A stretch of 8,535 bases of DNA from an uncultured Clostridium sp. (GTDB lineage Bacteria; Bacillota; Clostridia; TANB77; CAG-508): positions 1-8,535 of the forward strand of contig CAOJXM010000034.1 of the NCBI GenBank assembly GCA_948465625.1, given 5' to 3'. Every line of letters begins with the position of its first letter. The first letter of the stretch is position 1. The notes below the pieces were generated by a model, which had not been told where the DNA came from, ran no database searches, and saw only the letters and a program-made list of their open reading frames with translations. This document shows, in pieces, positions 1 through 6,986 of the stretch. The position numbers and the translations under genes were made by a program.

Positions 1-689
1 ACCTCTTGTAACATCCTTTTATTAATCAAAACGGTATCAATCAAATACTTCTGTGTTCCTTCTACAACTCTTCCCTTTTGTATAATATTTTCCATATCTA
101 AAAAAGTATCTTTAAATAATTGATACACATCCTCTTCTACTTCAAAATGACATTTTCGAATACTTGGTCCAATACAACAAATGATATCTTTTGGGTTGCA
201 ATCATATTCTGCTACCATTTTCTGAACTGCCTTTTGCCCAATCTTTTGTAGTGTTCCTTTCCAACCAGAATGAACGTTTCCTACTACCTTTTTTACTGGA
301 TCATAGAAAAAGAGTGGAATACAATCGGCATATCCTAAAGAAAGAAAAACCTCTTTTTTATCCGTTAACAATCCATCCACATTTGTTAATTCTTGTTCAA
401 AAATACTAATTTTCTCTCTTCCTTGCTCAATCTTTTTTATCACATCTGTATGGGTTTGATATGGCCTTACAATCTTATTATACTCTACTTCCAAGGCTTT
501 TGCTAGTTTCTCATAGTTTGCTAAAAGCACTTCTTTATTTTGCATAAAAGTGTTACTTCCCATATCAAATCCATTCGTAGATAGTGTATAGGCATGCACA
601 ATTTCTGGATAAGCTAGTAATTTTTTAAATTGTATATACTCTACTTCTTTTGTCTTTATCTGTATTATATTTTCGTTTTCCAATTCCAC
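1..689 (-). CDS. YfiH/YlmD-family protein (DUF152, purine nucleoside phosphorylase/laccase-like), 3' end missing
   Basis: This is the first 229 codons of a gene that runs off the window at base 1; family members are about 250-280 residues, so roughly the last 20-50 are missing. The translation shows the family's metal-binding triad: His80 in PYQTHTDV, Cys123 in GYADCIPL and His140 in NVHSGWKGT. An IGPSIRKCHFEV segment follows, also typical. Proteins of this family were once called multicopper polyphenol oxidases; characterised members act on purine nucleosides (adenosine deaminase and phosphorylase activity) in the cytoplasm. The start is GTG at 689: GAGGTG lies 5 bases upstream, and an in-frame TGA four codons before the GTG excludes a longer product. 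It starts 14 bp after the ATPase gene and has no promoter of its own in that gap, so it is probably co-transcribed with it. The family assignment is firm; the exact substrate is not. Confidence 0.9.
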   Translation of the reverse strand, partial: MELENENIIQIKTKEVEYIQFKKLLAYPEIVHAYTLSTNGFDMGSNTFMQNKEVLLANYEKLAKALEVEYNKIVRPYQTHTDVIKKIEQGREKISIFEQELTNVDGLLTDKKEVFLSLGYADCIPLFFYDPVKKVVGNVHSGWKGTLQKIGQKAVQKMVAEYDCNPKDIICCIGPSIRKCHFEVEEDVYQLFKDTFLDMENIIQKGRVVEGTQKYLIDTVLINKRMLQE

Positions 690-693
690 TTTT

Positions 694-705
694 TCACCTC
701 ATACT
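694..705. repeat. 12-bp direct repeat, copy 1, at the 3' end of the ATPase gene
   Basis: On the minus strand this reads AGTATGAGGTGA. It overlaps the TAG stop of the ATPase gene and supplies the ribosome binding site of the yfiH-family gene. An identical copy lies at 1977-1988, just before the ATPase start codon. About half of each copy (AGGTGA) is ordinary Shine-Dalgarno sequence, so only the other six bases are surprising. Confidence 0.6.
695..700 (-). promoter_or_regulatory. Ribosome binding site that fixes the GTG start of the YfiH-family gene
   Basis: Read on the minus strand the site is GAGGTG followed by five A residues and then GTG. It settles the choice of a GTG start, since no in-frame ATG is available between the upstream TGA and the conserved part of the protein. 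The site lies within the 14-bp gap after the ATPase stop codon, so translation of the two genes may be coupled. Confidence 0.7.
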
Positions 706-1969
706 ATATATATTCAATTGGCACATAATAATTATTCTCATCGATGGCCATTATATTTTCTATCATACATAAAACAATTCCATTTCCCACTTCTACTCCA
801 AACTTTTCTACAACATCAAAATTTTTTAATGCCTCTTTACCAGGATTGGCTGATTTCTTAATTTCCACTGGATACACTTTATTATCATAAAATACCAATA
901 AATCTATTTCCTTTTGATTGGTATCGCGATAATAATATAATCTAGTTCTAGCATCTTTTCCATGATTGGTATAAGATTTAATAATTTCACTTATTAGATA
1001 AGTTTCAAAAATAGCACCATTATAAGCACTTCTTTGCAATGTTTCACTGTTCATATATCCTGTTAAATAACAGGCCAAACCAGTATCCATAAAATAAATT
1101 TTAGGCCTTTTAATCGCCTTTTGTACATTATTGTTAGAATATGCTTGAAGCATATAAACCAAATGTGTATTTTTTAGAATAGAAATCCATTCTTCTACTG
1201 TTTTGGAATCAATTCCAATGTCATTTGCAATGTCAAATGCATTATATTCCTGTGCAGTTCTTGCTGCAACAGAAGAAATAAATTTAAGAAATTTACTTTC
1301 ATCTTTGACATGAATTAACTCCCTTACATCTCTTTCTATATAAGTTCGGATATAAGTTTCGTAGAATTGTTCTCTATTTCTTCCCTTTTCATTATTTACC
1401 TCTGGATAACTTCCATTAATAATCTTTTCGAATATTTTTCCAATTGATTTTGTTTGTACTCTTTCCTTCTTTTTTAGTAAATTGATATCTGGTATAAATA
1501 CGGTTTCTTCTAGATTTTCTAATTCTCTTGTTGAAAATCCATGTAAATCCAAAATTCCAATTCGTCCTGCTAGTGATTCACTTACTTCCTTCATGGTTTG
1601 AAATACTTGAGAACCTGTTAAATAGTATAATGTTCCTACTTCCTTTCCATCTCCAAACATTTCATTTTGTCTTGCTTGATCCACTTTTATTTTAATATAA
1701 GATAATAATTCTGGTGCATATTGAAATTCGTCTATGATAAGCGGTGCCTCATAACTTCTCAAGAATAATTCTGGGTCTTCTTTTGCTTGACTTCTTATTA
1801 ATAAATTATCCAAAGAAACATAATTAACTTTCTCCTTTGCTGTAGCTACTAAGTGGTTTAATAAAGTAGTTTTCCCTACTTGTCTTGGACCAGTTATCAT
1901 AATAATGGGACACTTATCTTTTAACTCTTTTAAACTTATTTCCATTGTTCTAGTTCTATACTGTTTCAT
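704..1969 (-). CDS. AAA family ATPase with DUF4143 C-terminal domain (COG1373-type)
   Basis: The protein has 421 residues, a normal length for this family. The N-terminal P-loop ATPase domain has Walker A at 27-35 (GPRQVGKTT), Walker B with the acidic pair D80-E81 (LIIDEFQYAP) and a sensor-1-like YLTGSQ at 116-121. The C-terminal DUF4143 part includes a winged-helix-like stretch (about 225-275), IYFMDTGLACYL at 291-302, FETYLISEI at 321-329, and then a PD-(D/E)XK-like signature: D356 in KEIDLLV and E369-x-K371 in VEIKKS. Family members are widespread, often in multiple copies and in variable genome positions; no general biological role is established, and DNA binding or cleavage is inferred from the fold only. 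No signal peptide or membrane segment is seen. Its own promoter lies just upstream, GTGAGG precedes the ATG by five bases, and a 12-bp direct repeat brackets the gene. It may be a later insertion upstream of the yfiH-family gene. It is not AddA, which has a UvrD-type helicase architecture and is far larger. Confidence 0.9.
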   Translation of the reverse strand: MKQYRTRTMEISLKELKDKCPIIMITGPRQVGKTTLLNHLVATAKEKVNYVSLDNLLIRSQAKEDPELFLRSYEAPLIIDEFQYAPELLSYIKIKVDQARQNEMFGDGKEVGTLYYLTGSQVFQTMKEVSESLAGRIGILDLHGFSTRELENLEETVFIPDINLLKKKERVQTKSIGKIFEKIINGSYPEVNNEKGRNREQFYETYIRTYIERDVRELIHVKDESKFLKFISSVAARTAQEYNAFDIANDIGIDSKTVEEWISILKNTHLVYMLQAYSNNNVQKAIKRPKIYFMDTGLACYLTGYMNSETLQRSAYNGAIFETYLISEIIKSYTNHGKDARTRLYYYRDTNQKEIDLLVFYDNKVYPVEIKKSANPGKEALKNFDVVEKFGVEVGNGIVLCMIENIMAIDENNYYVPIEYI

Positions 1970-1976
1970 ATTTTCC

Positions 1977-1988
1977 TCACCTCATACT
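1977..1988. repeat. 12-bp direct repeat, copy 2, in the leader of the ATPase gene
   Basis: This is the same AGTATGAGGTGA on the minus strand as at 694-705. Here it spans the probable transcription start (near 1985) and the ribosome binding site of the ATPase gene. The two copies are 1283 bp apart in the same orientation and enclose the ATPase coding region almost exactly. Confidence 0.6.
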
Positions 1989-1991
1989 TTT

Positions 1992-2020
1992 ATTATATCC
2001 CATTTCCTTTAAAAAGTCTA
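1992..2020 (-). promoter_or_regulatory. Sigma-A-type promoter for the ATPase and yfiH-family genes
   Basis: On the minus strand, TAGACT (2020-2015, four of six matches to TTGACA) is followed after exactly 17 bp by a perfect TATAAT (1997-1992). Transcription would begin near 1985, giving a very short leader of about 16 bases that is little more than the ribosome binding site. It sits in the only sizeable intergenic gap of the window, between the phospholipase-like gene and the ATPase gene. No operator-like palindrome overlaps it. Confidence 0.7.
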
Positions 2021-2031
2021 TTATTTTTTAG

Positions 2032-2060
2032 ATAATTTTGGAATGCTACTCCAAATTTAT
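2032..2060 (-). other. Imperfect inverted repeat at the end of the phospholipase-like gene; weak or no terminator
   Basis: Arms at 2032-2042 and 2050-2060 can form ten pairs around one T-T mismatch, with a seven-base loop and a core of TTTGGA/TCCAAA. The arm nearest the gene contains the TAA stop at 2057-2059. It could mark the end of the upstream transcript, but the minus-strand sequence that follows is A-rich (TCTAAAAAATAATAG) and has no run of T, so it does not meet the pattern of an intrinsic terminator. Some read-through into the ATPase gene is therefore likely. Confidence 0.3.
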
Positions 2061-2746
2061 CTAAGTTTTTGCAAAACAAAATCCACACACTCTTCTAATT
2101 TTTCTAGCAATTCTAGTTTATTGTACATCTTGTAATCCTCTTGTAAGTAAGTTTGTGTTCCCTTTACTACTTCTTGAACATACAAAATCGTATTTTTAAT
2201 ATCCTCTTTAGTATAAGTAAATTCTTTTAAATCTTTTGCTTGTTCTAATATACGATCCTCATAAATTGGATATTCCATCTTAGTTGTCCTTTTTAAATAA
2301 TCCGAAAACATTGCAAAATCTTTTTGTTTGATTCGCACTCCCTCATCATAATGCATTTTGTGTACGCTACCATCCTTTAACTTTACACTTATCATTCGCA
2401 TATTGGAATCTACATTCTTAAAATAATTGGTATAGGTATTTTTGTTCCAAAAATAATCGGTTAAAAGATGAACATAATAGCCACATAAAATAGGATTTTT
2501 TAACTGCTCTTGATATTCCTCATAAAAAGCTTCGATTCCTGGTAACTTTAGCAATATTTCATTAATTACTATCCTTTGTCTACTATAATGAGTAGAATAA
2601 TCGTTAATTCGATTCGATATATCTTTTACTAAATACCCTTCTAAAATATCTGGCATAATATTACCAAATAGAAAGGTATTTGAGGGTAGCTTTAATTTTT
2701 CATTTACCCTACTTGCTACTACAAAATGCATTGGCCATGATGGCAT
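2057..2746 (-). CDS. Putative zinc-dependent phospholipase C-like hydrolase
   Basis: The protein has 229 residues and resembles the Zn_dep_PLPC group (PF00882) in layout: a short N-terminal MPSWPMHF with Trp4 and His7, then GNIMPDI with Asp33, His53 in STHYS, and a helix YYVHLLTDYFW giving the His93-x3-Asp97 pair typical of the zinc site. Later His129 and His132 are candidates for further ligands, but the classical H-x3-E of clostridial alpha-toxin is not evident, so the metal set may be incomplete. No signal peptide is seen, so it is probably cytoplasmic and unlikely to be a secreted toxin. The C-terminal half (about 140-229) is helical and charged, without a recognised domain. AGGAGG at 2754-2759 lies inside the end of addB, and the ATG follows the addB stop after 2 bp, so translation is probably coupled to addB. 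Family placement is by motif only and the substrate is unknown. Confidence 0.6.
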   Translation of the reverse strand: MPSWPMHFVVASRVNEKLKLPSNTFLFGNIMPDILEGYLVKDISNRINDYSTHYSRQRIVINEILLKLPGIEAFYEEYQEQLKNPILCGYYVHLLTDYFWNKNTYTNYFKNVDSNMRMISVKLKDGSVHKMHYDEGVRIKQKDFAMFSDYLKRTTKMEYPIYEDRILEQAKDLKEFTYTKEDIKNTILYVQEVVKGTQTYLQEDYKMYNKLELLEKLEECVDFVLQKLR

Positions 2747-2748
2747 TG

Positions 2749-5700
2749 TTATCCCTCCTGTTTTAGTTGTTCTAAAATAACTTGTTTTTCTACATTTTCT
2801 ATGTAATGATACTCGTTTTTAGCACTGTTAAATCCACAAATGGATTGATACTCGCAATATTCACATGGTGTTTTCTTTTTCTTAACGTGATAATATGGGT
2901 TTAAGTCAATTTTTCCATTCATAATTTCTTGTGCAATTTGTTTAATAATGGTGTTCATGTATTTTTGTAAATCAGCAAATTGCTCTTTTGTAACGACACT
3001 AGAACGTGTATTACTTAGTTTCTCATTTGCATCAATATAGGCTGGCACTAAGTTAGATGCCCCTTTCTCTAGCTGTTTATCCATCATCCTAACTACTTTT
3101 ACATCTGCTAAAATTAAGCCTTGCATTTTAAATTTCTTCTTGATTTCTAGTTCAATTTCTTCGTCTGTCATATTTTTATTACTTTGAATCATAGGGTCTA
3201 TTAAATTAAAATACAACACTCCTGCTGGCAAAAAATCCTCCATATTTGTTACTGCATCTAAATAGGTCAGTAATTGTATTTGCAAACCTGCCACCACTTC
3301 ATTTAAATCAATATTTTTTAAAGAAGATTTATAATCAATAATTCTTACATACTTGCCGTCTTCACTTTGTGCTAAATCAATTCGGTCAATTTTACCTGTT
3401 AATTCTACCTTCCTTCCATCTTCTAAGGTTACTTCGATTGGCTCATATTTTGCATTTTTCTTAAACTCTACTTCATTTCCAATTACCTCAAACTCACTTT
3501 GCGTAATACTTTGTATAATATATTTCATCGATTTTAAAATAACTCTTTTTAATCTTTGGGTTAGCAATTTATATTTGGGAGTACTGGTAAAAATATAGTT
3601 TTTGTTTAGATGCAATTTCTCATTTATAATACTTTGTACAATTTCCTCTATTTGCTCTTGTGTCATTTCTCTTAAATGAAGCTCTCTTTGAGCCACTTGT
3701 GAAAAGAACTCATCGATTACATCATGCATAAAACTTCCTGTATCTAAACTCTGTATTTTAAATAACGATTGACTCGATAATTTTAAACCATACTTTAGGT
3801 AAAAGGAAAAGGCACATCTTCTATATTGCTCTAACTTAGAAATACTGGTTTTTAGTACATTTCCATAGAGTCTTTGAATATTTTCTTTACTAATATCGGT
3901 TGGCTCATTGTTAAATTTTAGCCCCTCCATTGCTTGCTCTAATTTTGCTTTCCACTCTGGATTTTTTTCATATATAGCAAATGCATCTAACCATACTTCT
4001 TCTATTTCTTCTCCATCTTCTAGGGCTCGTATTTTGGTTAATAAAGATTCAAACGTAGCTTGTTTGGTTGTAATTTCAACTTTACTTTCAATTAAATCAC
4101 TGGTTTCCTCTAACTTTACAAATATCTTTTTTAGCCTTGCCTTTAACATAGATGGTCTTAAAGGTTTCCCTTCTTTATCAGAAGAAACATAAGATAAATA
4201 AAGCTTTTCTTCTGCTGTGGAAAAAGCTTTATAAATATTAAAATTATCTTCATATAGTTTTTCCAATGTACCTTTTGCTAACTCTACTTGGCTTTCTTTT
4301 AAAGATTGTCTATCCTGGTCATTCAAAAAACCTTCTTCTTTATTTACACTTGGAAACTGCCCATCATTTAATCCTACTATAAAAATGGCTTTTACTTTAT
4401 GTGTTCTAGAACGTTCTATATCTCCCATAATCACTTGGTCACATGTTCCTGGTATTTTTCCTAGTCCACTATTTTGCAAACCAACCTTTAAAATTTTAGC
4501 ATATTGCTCAAAACTTACTTTCTCTTCTTTTAATACCAATACTAACTCGTCTAATACTAAAATAAAAGTATCCCAACTGGTTTTGTGTTCACTAGCTAAA
4601 TCAATTTGTCCAATTTCCTCTAATTGCTCTATTTTTTCTTGTAATTTTTGGTCAATTTCATTTTCCATTAAAAATTCATATAATGCTTTTGAAATCTCTT
4701 GGCAAGTTTTTCTTTGTTCTAGTTTACTCTTAAAATCTAATAATGGTTTTACTACTCTTTTTCTTATTTGATTCGCTTTTTCTAACATCTCATCATTTTC
4801 TGCTATAATAAAGTCACCTTGATACCATTTACTTCCTTTGATTCCATATTGAATACAATAGTTCTCAAAAAAGAACATTTCTTGCATAGAAATCTCACAA
4901 AAACCACTTTTAATATAGTTAAATACCGCTTCATAAGACCAGTTTCTAGCAAATACCTCTAAAATAGATAACACATATTTTACCAAAATATTTTGCCCTA
5001 AATCTTTTTTTTCGTCTATAAATACGGGTATCTCATATTTGCTAAAAACAGCTTTGGTAATAGAAGAATAACTATCTACATTTTTAGCAATTACTGAAAT
5101 ATCTTGGTAGCGATAGCCATCCTCTCTTACCAATTTTACAATGTTTTTTGCTACCTGTTCCATTTCTGAGAATGGATTTTTGGCTAAAAACAATTCGATT
5201 GCTTCTGGCTTTTCTAAGTATTTTTGAGGTTTTACCTCATATAGGTTCCTTTCTAATATAAATAACTCTTGCTTTTGAAACCTTTTACATTCTTTTAATT
5301 CTACTGCTTGCTCGATTTCTACTCTTTCTTCTTGTGCTATTTTTAATAAGCGATTGGCCGTTTCTTTATTGGTGAAAAATACATCTTTGTCAATATTCGT
5401 TCCTTTCTTGATACTATCTGAGCAAACGGTAATATTGACTTGTTTGCATTTTTTTAATAAACTTCGAATAAGTTCATATTCTTGCTGGGTGTATCCCACA
5501 AATTCGTCAATGTAAATAACGGTATTGGGATTAAACTCCTTTGATTGTTCTAACTTTTGTAAAAGCATGGTTAGCACATCATCTTCGTCAATATAATAAT
5601 TTTCAATTTGATTTTGGTAGCTAGCATAAATGTTGTACATATCCTGTAATTTGGTTTTTAAATATAAATCTTGCGTTTCTTCTAAGACTTCCTGTATCGT

Positions 5701-6096
5701 TTCTACTCCTATATTATGCTTTTTAAATTCGGTAATGGCATTGACTGCTACTTCTATATTTTCTTCTGATTTCCCTAAAAATTTTAGTTGCTTTTTGTGC
5801 TCTTGCAAAATGGTATAAACTAACATCGCCTTTGCACTTTTAGAAAGAGTGGTTTTGGTTACTCCTCCTACTTCTTGAAACACCCTATGAGCCATACGCT
5901 CAAACGTTAAAACTTCTGCTTGCATAATGGCTTTTGTCTGAAGGCTTTCTAGTAGCTTTTTTTCTGCTGTAAAAGAAAATTGCTCTGGTGTAATAACATA
6001 TATTTTTTCTTCTGTCTGTGTTCTATTTTTTATATCTTCAAAACAATATTGACTTTTCCCCGAACCAGCTCGACCATAAATCAATCGTAAACTCAT
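2749..6096 (-). CDS. addB: ATP-dependent helicase/nuclease AddAB, subunit B
   Basis: AddB is the second subunit of the AddAB helicase-nuclease, which resects double-strand breaks up to Chi sites and prepares ends for RecA. The 1115-residue product is close to the Bacillus subtilis protein (about 1166). It shows a Walker A motif at 8-15 (GRAGSGKS), the ITPEQFSF segment at 35-42, the helicase-like GDIERSRTHK at 558-567 with GLNDGQFP at 575-582, and a C-terminal RecB-type nuclease: His791 in GSFMHD, Asp904 in GKIDRID, Asp921 and Lys923 in IIDYKSS, and Gln939/Gln941 in GLQIQLLTY. Four cysteines for an iron-sulfur cluster are intact: C761, then C1078-x2-C1081-x5-C1087. I start at ATG 6096, not at the in-frame ATG at 6141, because AAGGAGG lies 5 bases before 6096, the conserved N-terminus begins there, and the longer form would overlap ogg. 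The usual partner gene addA is not adjacent. Confidence 0.97.
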   Translation of the reverse strand: MSLRLIYGRAGSGKSQYCFEDIKNRTQTEEKIYVITPEQFSFTAEKKLLESLQTKAIMQAEVLTFERMAHRVFQEVGGVTKTTLSKSAKAMLVYTILQEHKKQLKFLGKSEENIEVAVNAITEFKKHNIGVETIQEVLEETQDLYLKTKLQDMYNIYASYQNQIENYYIDEDDVLTMLLQKLEQSKEFNPNTVIYIDEFVGYTQQEYELIRSLLKKCKQVNITVCSDSIKKGTNIDKDVFFTNKETANRLLKIAQEERVEIEQAVELKECKRFQKQELFILERNLYEVKPQKYLEKPEAIELFLAKNPFSEMEQVAKNIVKLVREDGYRYQDISVIAKNVDSYSSITKAVFSKYEIPVFIDEKKDLGQNILVKYVLSILEVFARNWSYEAVFNYIKSGFCEISMQEMFFFENYCIQYGIKGSKWYQGDFIIAENDEMLEKANQIRKRVVKPLLDFKSKLEQRKTCQEISKALYEFLMENEIDQKLQEKIEQLEEIGQIDLASEHKTSWDTFILVLDELVLVLKEEKVSFEQYAKILKVGLQNSGLGKIPGTCDQVIMGDIERSRTHKVKAIFIVGLNDGQFPSVNKEEGFLNDQDRQSLKESQVELAKGTLEKLYEDNFNIYKAFSTAEEKLYLSYVSSDKEGKPLRPSMLKARLKKIFVKLEETSDLIESKVEITTKQATFESLLTKIRALEDGEEIEEVWLDAFAIYEKNPEWKAKLEQAMEGLKFNNEPTDISKENIQRLYGNVLKTSISKLEQYRRCAFSFYLKYGLKLSSQSLFKIQSLDTGSFMHDVIDEFFSQVAQRELHLREMTQEQIEEIVQSIINEKLHLNKNYIFTSTPKYKLLTQRLKRVILKSMKYIIQSITQSEFEVIGNEVEFKKNAKYEPIEVTLEDGRKVELTGKIDRIDLAQSEDGKYVRIIDYKSSLKNIDLNEVVAGLQIQLLTYLDAVTNMEDFLPAGVLYFNLIDPMIQSNKNMTDEEIELEIKKKFKMQGLILADVKVVRMMDKQLEKGASNLVPAYIDANEKLSNTRSSVVTKEQFADLQKYMNTIIKQIAQEIMNGKIDLNPYYHVKKKKTPCEYCEYQSICGFNSAKNEYHYIENVEKQVILEQLKQEG

Positions 6097-6100
6097 GTTA

Positions 6101-6108
6101 TCCTCCTT
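6101..6108 (-). promoter_or_regulatory. Strong ribosome binding site that fixes the addB start
   Basis: AAGGAGGA on the minus strand, four bases before ATG 6096, is nearly full complement to the 16S rRNA 3' end. It lies in the 23-bp gap between the ogg stop and the addB start, and shows that the extra 15 residues of the longer reading frame from 6141 are not translated as part of AddB. Confidence 0.85.
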
Positions 6109-6119
6109 ATTATCTTCTT

Positions 6120-6986
6120 TTAAGCAGTTTCTCTTTTCCAATAAAATAAATATTGCTGTGCCAATCCTGCCAAATTAGCATATTTTTCTTTGGCTAATGT
6201 TTCAATTTGTTTTTTACTTACTTTTGTTTCATCCTCTTGTTTGATATAGAGTTCATTCATAACTCTTCTTACCCATACATCAATCGGAAAGACTTCTAAT
6301 CTTTTTAATCCAAATAGCATAATACAATCCGCTACTTTTGGTCCCACCCCTGGTAATTGTAGCAACTTTTCTCTTAAACTTTCTATTTCTTGTTCTTCTT
6401 GTAATTCTTCTATTGTAATTTCTTGATCTAAAAACAGTTTCGTTGTATCAAACACTCTTTTATCGCGAAATCCTAACCCTAATTTTCTTAAATCTTCTAT
6501 GGTTGCTTTTGCTAATTGCTCCATAGTAGGAAAAGTATAATAGGCTTTTTCTTGCCAAATTATTTCCTCTCCATAAGCTTTTGAGAGTCTTTCAATAATT
6601 CCTTTTATTCTTGGAATATTATTATTAGCAGATATGATAAAAGATATGATGGTTTCCCATAAGTCTTGATTTAAAATACGAATCCCTTTACCAAAAACAA
6701 TGCTGTTTTTTACATGTTCATCAATGTTTGCTAGTTGTTCTTTTAATTTTTCATAGTCCGTCTTTAAATCAAAATACTCTTCTACTACCTCTTCTAAATT
6801 TTTCTGGCTTATCCCCTTAATAATAATTTTCTCTTCTTGCTTGTTCACATTTAATACGCTTTTGTTAATAACTCCTGTGTAACTTCCATCTTGTTCTTCG
6901 TTCCACCTAAAGCATTGCCCACACTCAAAAATATGCTTTGGCTCAAAAGAGGCATTATTTTCTATGATATAAATTTGTTCTTTCAT
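6120..6986 (-). CDS. ogg: 8-oxoguanine DNA glycosylase/AP lyase (OGG1 family)
   Basis: This 288-residue protein removes 8-oxoguanine from DNA and cuts the resulting abasic site, the first step of base excision repair. The N-terminal OGG domain has GQCFRW at 23-28, matching GQSFRW of human OGG1, in which the Gly contacts the damaged base. The helix-hairpin-helix-GPD core has LPGVGPKVADC at 211-221 with the catalytic lysine K217, and PIDVWV at 234-239 with the catalytic aspartate D236; the 19-residue spacing equals that of K249 and D268 in human OGG1. NNN at 121-123 fits the strand-opening asparagine loop. Arg126 and Arg174 occupy the positions of the human residues that read the opposite cytosine. 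No C-terminal iron-sulfur motif of the Nth type is present, which excludes endonuclease III. The start overlaps the rimO stop as ATGA, with AGGAGA 9 bases upstream, so the two are translationally coupled. Confidence 0.95.
   Translation of the reverse strand: MKEQIYIIENNASFEPKHIFECGQCFRWNEEQDGSYTGVINKSVLNVNKQEEKIIIKGISQKNLEEVVEEYFDLKTDYEKLKEQLANIDEHVKNSIVFGKGIRILNQDLWETIISFIISANNNIPRIKGIIERLSKAYGEEIIWQEKAYYTFPTMEQLAKATIEDLRKLGLGFRDKRVFDTTKLFLDQEITIEELQEEQEIESLREKLLQLPGVGPKVADCIMLFGLKRLEVFPIDVWVRRVMNELYIKQEDETKVSKKQIETLAKEKYANLAGLAQQYLFYWKRETA

Noticed and set aside
191..409. Plus-strand 72-residue frame antisense to the yfiH-family gene
   Set aside because: It covers the conserved metal-site region of the yfiH-family gene on the opposite strand and has no convincing ribosome binding site.
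2032..2060. Intrinsic terminator after the phospholipase-like gene
   Set aside because: A hairpin is possible, but the transcript-sense sequence after it is A-rich with no U run, and the stem is AT-rich and has a mismatch; it is kept only as a low-confidence inverted repeat.
704..2746. A defence or toxin-antitoxin module made of the ATPase and the phospholipase-like gene
   Set aside because: The two are separated by a promoter and belong to different transcripts, and no toxin, methylase, protease or phage-related gene is nearby; the sequence gives no positive support.
3353..4771. Several plus-strand reading frames inside addB (3353-3598, 3908-4192, 4385-4771)
   Set aside because: They lie antisense to a clearly conserved gene, resemble no family I know and are rich in Ser, Phe, Leu and Ile as expected from the complement of AT-rich coding DNA.
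6097..6141. Longer AddB start at ATG 6141, adding 15 residues
   Set aside because: The ideal AAGGAGG site lies just before ATG 6096, the conserved Walker A region begins directly after that Met, and the extension would overlap the end of ogg.
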